NCBI GenBank assembly: GCA_029817715.1
Contig: JARUPY010000387.1
Span: 1,178,001-1,242,000 of the forward strand
DNA from: Melastoma dodecandrum
Taxonomy: Eukaryota > Streptophyta > Magnoliopsida > Myrtales > Melastomataceae
DNA length: 64,000 nucleotides
Direction: 5' to 3'
Part shown: positions 58,201 to 64,000 of the stretch, in pieces
Layout of the letters: the number at the start of each line of letters is the position of its first letter
Numbering within the stretch: position 1 is the first letter of the stretch
Made by a program: the position numbers and the translations under genes
The notes under the pieces: model-generated
The model's database searches: none
Seen by the model: the letters and a program-made list of their open reading frames with translations, nothing else
Told to the model about the DNA's origin: nothing

Positions 58201-60473
58201 AACGACCTTTTTCCCAAAAAAGGAAGACTGACATCAGAAGTTCGGCTGTTGTATCAAGATGAAACTTGGCCTTGTCATCTTTCGGAACGGATGAATCAAT
58301 TTCTTTTCCCTTTGCAAAGTCGATGTTCCCGAGATGGAGGATTGCAGCAACCACTCTAAAAATTGCTTCCTGGTCTTTTGCGCTTATTCCAACAATGTCC
58401 ATAGCTCGTCTGGTGGCGAGATATTCATGTGCATCATTCACACCAACCAGCTCAAAGCATTTGGACTGGTTGAGGTAATGGAACGTTTTAGGGTTTCCCA
58501 GTTTGTACTTGTCGATTTCCTTAAGAGTGACAAAAAAACAATGAGCAAGAAAGGATGAACAAACGTCTGGCGAAAAATTACGACTCTGCAGAAAGTACCT
58601 CTTGTGGCGCACTACAAAGGAGATAAAAGCAATGGTAATTGCGCTCGGGGTCATTAATCTGGCAGACACGAGACCTCTCGAGAAGATAAGTCCTTACAGC
58701 AGCTCCCGATATTCTTCCATGCTTATCAAACTGTATCTCGACAAACTTGCCGAAACGACTGCACCAATTTCAGTATAAATAAATTATAATGCTAGGACAA
58801 ACCTGAAGAAAAAGCAGATGACACAAAGAGATTATCCCGGCTCATCTGTTTAACCTCGAATTATTATTCCTCACGGTTTTGGCATTGCCAAATGCTTCAA
58901 GGACTGGATTTGACTGCAGTTGGCAATTCCAAGATAGAGTGAATTTCGAGTGAAATCAAAGACTTTGACAAACAGGACAGATGTACTGAAGGTTATGAAG
59001 TTATATATACTTCTAGCACTTGTTGCTCGACCGTCCGTCCCTCTGTTGCAGCACGACCGCCCAAAAATGCGAGGTATCTCATAAGCATCTTCGTGGTTTC
59101 GGTTTTACCAGCACCGCTTTCACCACTCACGAGTATGGAATTACTCTTGCCCTCATTTATCATTGCCCTATTTCGCAAGGAAGAAAAAAATACCGTAATG
59201 GCCCCTACTTTATAAGAATGACCTGGAGGCTTTTGGATCATAACTTTACCTGTAAGCCGCATCAGCAACAGCAAAAACATGGGGGCTAAGTTCGCCGAGC
59301 GGAGCCCCTTTGTACTGCTGCATCATGTGACTGTCATAGATATGAGGCAGTCTTTGGAACGGATTAATTGCAATCAGAATATTCCCTGTATACGTCTGTC
59401 ACAAGGTATAGGACAGTTAATCCAAACATGTATACAAGACCAATAGATCATAGCAAAGGATGAGGTAGGGCTTACATAAATTTCATTTAATTCGTATCTG
59501 ATCTTTAGATTCGCTAGTACTCCAGGCTCGTGAAGGTAGGACAGTTTGGTCATGTCATCAACGCCACCGGCAGGCGCTTCTGTATCCCTCGGATAAATTT
59601 TGGACAAGTTCGCGGTGACCTAGAAAACAAATAGGTTGTCACAGCAGAGCAAATCCTTCTGTAACGTAAAAGCTTGGTCTTTCATAAAGGGCAATAGTAA
59701 ACTCATTCCTAGAAAACATGTGGAGTGGTGGGGTCGAAATGATGTGTTCGAGCAAACCTTTTTGCCATGTGTAGTGTTGATCTCGACTTCATTACCGTTA
59801 ATCTTGGTTACCACTCCGTCGATCCAAGCTAAATCTGGGTCTTCAACCCAGACATGAGAACCGACGATGATGTTCACCGGAGTTCCCTGCCGGCGTAGAA
59901 TCACTAATTCAATCAGAACAATAACTAGATCGACAAAAATCTGCTTCAATCAAACTACTGTCATAGTAGAACGATGCCATCTACATCGAGCCGATGAGAT
60001 CACTTATCATGATGCTTTTGATGCCTAGGAAGAAAGTTCACAGTTTCTGGGAAATAATATAGGAACAACGATCGCAGTCAGAGCCAGGGTTCTCAAAAAT
60101 ATGCATTTAGGAACATAAGTTGCATGAAAGCTTGTTATCAATGTTCGTGATGACACGGTAAAGAAGGAAAAATCATTCTAATGTCTCGGTTCAGTTATCT
60201 CTTATTTCAAACGACAGAGGGGATCCTCCATACAACTTCAGTCTCCATTTGAGCTTTTGGCAGTATCAAGCAACGGCATTCAATTAAACTACTCCCTTCG
60301 AACCCTAATGTAGTGTTGCACCATTCACAGTAAAATCGAGCATACAAGATGAAAGCTTTTATGATAAAAAAAGAATAACATAAAGAAAGCCAAAGAACGA
60401 CGCAAGACAAAGAACGCAAGCCGGACCATTGATGAGGATCTATACAACTGCTATCCTTTCAAGACATTACCAT
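52242..60473 (-). CDS. Class XI myosin heavy chain, complete
   Basis: Plant actin motor driving organelle movement and cytoplasmic streaming. 35 coding exons summing to 1,528 codons with every phase consistent. The first coding exon ends with the ATG itself (60473-60471, donor ATG|GTAATG); exon 2 is 59886-59758. Others include 59619-59476, 59395-59250, 59167-59011, 58913-58855, 58758-58599, 58519-58233, 58143-57997, 57901-57800, 56198-56021, 55911-55706, 55230-55009, 54460-54158, 53819-53616 and last 52365-52242. Motor: [17 protein letters not shown] start (SH3-like fold), P-loop GESGAGKT (156-163), switch I NNNSSRFGK (209-217), switch [10 protein letters not shown] (434-441), actin-binding HYIRCVKPN. 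Then IQ motifs (about 735-870), a coiled coil (about 870-1065) and the dilute/globular tail ([32 protein letters not shown]), ending [16 protein letters not shown]. The exact XI subclass is not assigned. Confidence 0.95.
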
Positions 60474-63352
60474 TTCAAAGCTCCTACTTGGGATGACTCA
60501 TATGTGCCTGTCTTTCCTACAACCTCATTCCAACCAATTTCAATTCCGCCAATCCACACCACCCCCCACAGGAAATGATCTGAAAGCTCCCCCACAATCT
60601 GAGATCGTGTGTTCTCCACAACATCCGTGCCGACCAGGTGTGCCCCTCAATTCGAATCAGATCAAAAGTCTCCTTGATGATCCGGAAGAGGAAAAAGAAA
60701 AGAGAAGATAGAAGAGAGAGGGGAGAGGAATATACGATCAAGGAGGGAATGGGAAAATTTTCCGGTTGTGGGAAACCAAGGAAGCTTTGATTCAGAAGGG
60801 AGTGACAAAATAGAAAACAAATAAAAAAAATGAAAATTAAAAAAGACACCTTTTTATTTTTATATTTTAACTCTAATGAGTTTGGAGGGAGTGACATTGT
60901 GTGAGATGGCCGTTAAATCAGGCTTCCCTCTCGCGCCAATTCCTGTCCACTCCAATGGGTTCCTTTCTTCTCTCTCCGGCTTCTTTTTCCCTTCCTTGCC
61001 CTGTTTTTTAAACGAATCGCCTTAAAACTTTAGTATATATATATATATGCCCAACAAATGAAGTTCTTCTATCTGGGTCATTATTGTTAAAAGAAAGGAA
61101 TCACAAATCAAGAACTCAAGACAAAGCATATTACATAAGAATCCAGTGCCAAAATACAAGGGCAACTCAAAATGCACATGATGTGATTTGACTAACAGGA
61201 AGAGGCATATAACAATAACTGTAACATATTGGTAATGCATCAGGTATTTGGAGCTTTAAAAGATCTACAATGAAATTGTATCGTAAACATATCTTAAAAG
61301 ATTAGCATAAGGAATCAAGTCTATCACCAATCTTCAACGAGACTGAACATTCTTGTGCATAACAAGGATATTGCACTCTGCATCTTTTCCAACACAAATT
61401 GATCTCCGGGAGAAAGATAAGCATGAACTCAGGATTCACTCTGAAATCCTTGATAGCAAGTTTCTATCACAGGGGGTTCTCCTATCAATTCCAACCTCAA
61501 CTTTTATTGTTTATCCCAACCAACTATTTCTCGCCATATCCAACATTATCGTAGGAAAGAGGTGCTTCTCTGAAGGCAGTAGTCAGTTTCCCACAGTCAA
61601 AATATCAGGGGTTCTACCACAAATGAAAAGTTGTGACTGTCCTCACATTACCCCTTTCATTTGTAGATAAATTTAAGGAACATATACAATTGATGAACAG
61701 AATGGGCAAAGGTAACAGATAAGTCTGAGCAAATTTAAGGCCATCAGTGTTCAGCCGCTGGACATGATGTCATTACGGCCTAGAAGTCATGGAATTTTCA
61801 ACATGTCTCATGTGCAATTCAGATGAAATCGGTGTAATGTGCGATGTTTCTCTTCTAAAACTCTCACACACAAGTACACGCACAGGCTGTCATGTTTATG
61901 TGACCTACACAAAAGAAACTCATCCAAATATAGGAAGAAATTAGTCCGGGCAAAGATTTTGGAATATCAGCCTTCCAAAATCATGGAGCGCTCCTAGTAG
62001 GTTTGAGATATTTCTTGGTGTCAAAATGATGAACAGCAGTACCTATTGAGACTCTGCGGCTAGAATCAAATCTCCAGTATGAATATCGCTGTGGGAATCA
62101 TCATCCCCTTAACCGCACCCATCAATAATGATTCAAACGTGTTGAAAGACATATCATTGCCCTTAGTTTCCCTTGTCATTCTGCATACTAATCTAAGGTG
62201 ATCTTTGCAGGCCTCAAAGTTTGATCTTCCCCTATATCCATACATCATCGAAAGAACCAATATAATGGAGACATTCAACACAAATTTTAGAGAACTTGCA
62301 CCAAAATTAGTATTGTCAACATGAAAACAAATGCAGCACCTACTTGGATGGTCCACCAAGCAGCATGCTCTAGAAGATATTTTCTTGCTTCTTCCAATTG
62401 CTAACTGTTGTAATCAACAACGGTTACTGCATATCAGGTGCATGCTCCTTCGCCAGGGGAAAACTTTGAGCTAGCAGAGAAAGTGTTGGCTTAAGCTTGT
62501 CACAATGACACGATATGGAGCTTAACTCCTGTAAACCATCAATCTTAAGCCAAAACTCACTGTTGCAGCACACTCCTCGTCACAAACTTGAGTAAGACCC
62601 CTCATGGAAAAGTCCCATGGACCATCAATTAATGAACTGAATTAATCCAAAATAGTTTTGAAAGGGATTGAGTGGCTGGATATGGAGCAATCATCTCTGT
62701 TCTGCCAGGGTTATCGTTTAAACTTGCCATAGTAAACATAAATGTCACTGAGCAAAAAGGACTGCAGGTTATATCCGAGGCATTCTAATCATTTCGCTGC
62801 AAATAGTGATGGGAAAAAATAAAAAGGAATTTGCAAGAGATGGCCATCTTCGAAGTCACATTCTAAGCTATGGTGATGGAATCCAAACAAATCTGGAAGA
62901 GACGCACAAAACAAGTCGCACAAAAATAAATAAATAACATAGAAGTTACTCAGGCAGATATGGTGAAGCAATAAATGAATAATCAACAACAAGAATCTGC
63001 TAATTGATGATTTATATCAGGAAGACTAACTGTTATCATCAGGATACTTTTTTTACTACTGTTTCAAACAATTAGGCCGTGGCCTACATTGTTCCTCTGC
63101 CAGGAAAAAAAAGATGGTGGCCGCCACAAAGAAAACCCATCCAAACCGAGCCAAGACACCAGAAAGAAACAAATGGTTGTTGGGAGATGCCACATTATTA
63201 GATCAAAATGCAAAACGAAAGCTTCCTCTAGGAACCAGGCATCATAATCGATAATCAAGTTAAAACTTGGTCCACTGGCTGATCAACTACCGGCCATCAC
63301 CGCAACAAGAAGTATTCGATCTCTTCATTCCATCCCCAATGTTTAAGAACAC
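60474..63352. other. Upstream region of myosin and 3' flank of the next PPR gene
   Basis: 60474 to about 60720 is the probable myosin 5' leader (a purine/pyrimidine-biased stretch follows to 60730). An (AT)n run is at 61033-61048. From 61050 to 63350 no gene was recognised; short minus-strand frames (62066-62359, 62789-62992, 63064-63258) lack domains and may be 3' UTR or intron of the PPR gene. Confidence 0.45.
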
Positions 63353-64000
63353 TCACATTATCACAGAATAATTAACGTCGGTGGAACCAAATGCTCTAAA
63401 TTTAATCTCCTTGGGAAGCTCACATTCTTTGTTTAAATCACCAATCTTACAAACCACCTTCATAAGAGATATAGTGGTAACAACATTAGGCTGCAGTCCT
63501 TCAGAATGCATGCCACGAAGTAGCTCCATTGCATCATCTATCATGCCGCAGAGAGATGCACCATTAATGAGGATAGTATAGGTAAATACATCAGGTCTGA
63601 ATCCGTTTTCCTTCATCTCTCGAAACAATATCATTGCTTCCTTAAAATACCAATGTTTGCATAGGCCATCCAACATGATATTGTAAGTTTTTTCATCCCT
63701 AAGCAAACCACGCACGAGATATTTGTAAAAGAGACGTATAGCAATCTGGGGATTTCCCATAGAAAAGAATCCGTGCAAGAGACAACCATAAGTGGCATCT
63801 TCAGGCATCAAATCCTTCTCCTGCATTTCAAAGAAAAGAGGAATAGCCATCTCAGGATTTCCGGCTTTCATGTATCCGTTGATCAAACTATTATAAGTAG
63901 CAGCATCAGGGGCACATCCCTTTTCAACCATAAGGGTAAAAATCTTGTTGGCATCAACCATTCTTTGATCAAGACAATAACCGTTGATCAAGGAATTGTA
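63353..64000 (-). CDS. P-type pentatricopeptide repeat protein, C-terminal part (runs off window)
   Basis: The minus-strand frame is open from the right edge to a TAA at 63353-63355. Six successive PPR units are visible: MINGYCLDQRMVDANKIF, PDAATYNSLINGYMKAG, PEDATYGCLLHGFFSMG, RDEKTYNIMLDGLCKHW, PDVFTYTILINGASLCG and PNVVTTISLMKVVCKIG. A short non-repeat tail ends TDVNYSVIM. The PDA/PDV-TYN pattern with 35-residue spacing and no E or DYW domain indicates an organelle RNA-binding protein of the P class; the repeat style resembles the Rf-like group, which is only an impression. The last unit is followed by an unusually short tail, so an early stop cannot be excluded. Confidence 0.82.
   Translation of the reverse strand, partial: YNSLINGYCLDQRMVDANKIFTLMVEKGCAPDAATYNSLINGYMKAGNPEMAIPLFFEMQEKDLMPEDATYGCLLHGFFSMGNPQIAIRLFYKYLVRGLLRDEKTYNIMLDGLCKHWYFKEAMILFREMKENGFRPDVFTYTILINGASLCGMIDDAMELLRGMHSEGLQPNVVTTISLMKVVCKIGDLNKECELPKEIKFRAFGSTDVNYSVIM

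Noticed and set aside
1..64000. CRISPR arrays, tRNA or rRNA genes
   Set aside because: Looked for regularly spaced repeats and for T-loop GGTTCGA contexts with matching arms; none found, and CRISPR is not expected in plant nuclear DNA.

Overview
The window is nuclear DNA from a flowering plant, most likely a core eudicot. Evidence: canonical GT-AG introns split almost every gene, and the gene set is plant-specific (ALOG/LSH, AP2/ERF, Rubisco accumulation factor RAF1, class XI myosin, DUF946, pentatricopeptide-repeat proteins). TGGGCY 'site II' promoter motifs, Mutator-like and LINE debris and long C/G homopolymers are also present. I cannot name the species. Exon models were built by hand from splice sites and reading phase. 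For ATRX, DUF946, the GT77-like gene, ANKRD13-like, PTAR1-like, threonine aldolase and myosin XI, the summed coding length is an exact multiple of three.

Layout. 0.3-6.1 kb (+): 3' part of an ATRX-type SNF2 helicase with an old LINE fragment in one intron. 6.7-8.9 kb (-): DUF946/VPS62-like gene, convergent with ATRX. 9.7-26.4 kb: a gene graveyard around one intact gene. It holds an orphan coiled-coil exon, an LTR-retrotransposon-like leader, a DC1 zinc-finger pseudogene and a second broken DC1 copy, and a lipid-transfer-protein pseudogene split by a foreign-looking insert. The intact GT77-like glycosyltransferase (17.9-20.1 kb, -) follows. Then come a 4.2 kb Mutator-like element (9-bp target duplication, ~400-bp inverted repeats, gutted mudrA plus a plant-mobile-domain gene) and fragments of an organ-specific-protein gene and a PPR gene.

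26.5-33.0 kb: divergent pair of an ankyrin-repeat/GPCR-chaperone protein (-) and a PTAR1-like prenyltransferase alpha-subunit protein (+). 33.9-35.6 kb (-): single-exon PPR gene. 40.0-40.6 kb (-): ALOG/LSH developmental regulator in a wide, AT-rich intergenic setting. 43.5-45.6 kb (-): L-threonine aldolase. 47.1-48.4 kb (-): RAF1. 49.7-50.4 kb (+): group IX ERF transcription factor. 51.5-51.9 kb: PPR relic. 52.2-60.5 kb (-): complete 35-coding-exon class XI myosin. 63.4 kb to the edge (-): another PPR gene, cut by the window.

The intact genes are unrelated housekeeping or developmental genes, not an operon or pathway cluster. TGGGCY clusters lie upstream of the PTAR1/ANKRD13 pair, RAF1 and one PPR gene. 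The part most deserving a second look is the composite Mutator/PMD element with its inverted repeats built from reiterated CGCGAGTTT-like units.
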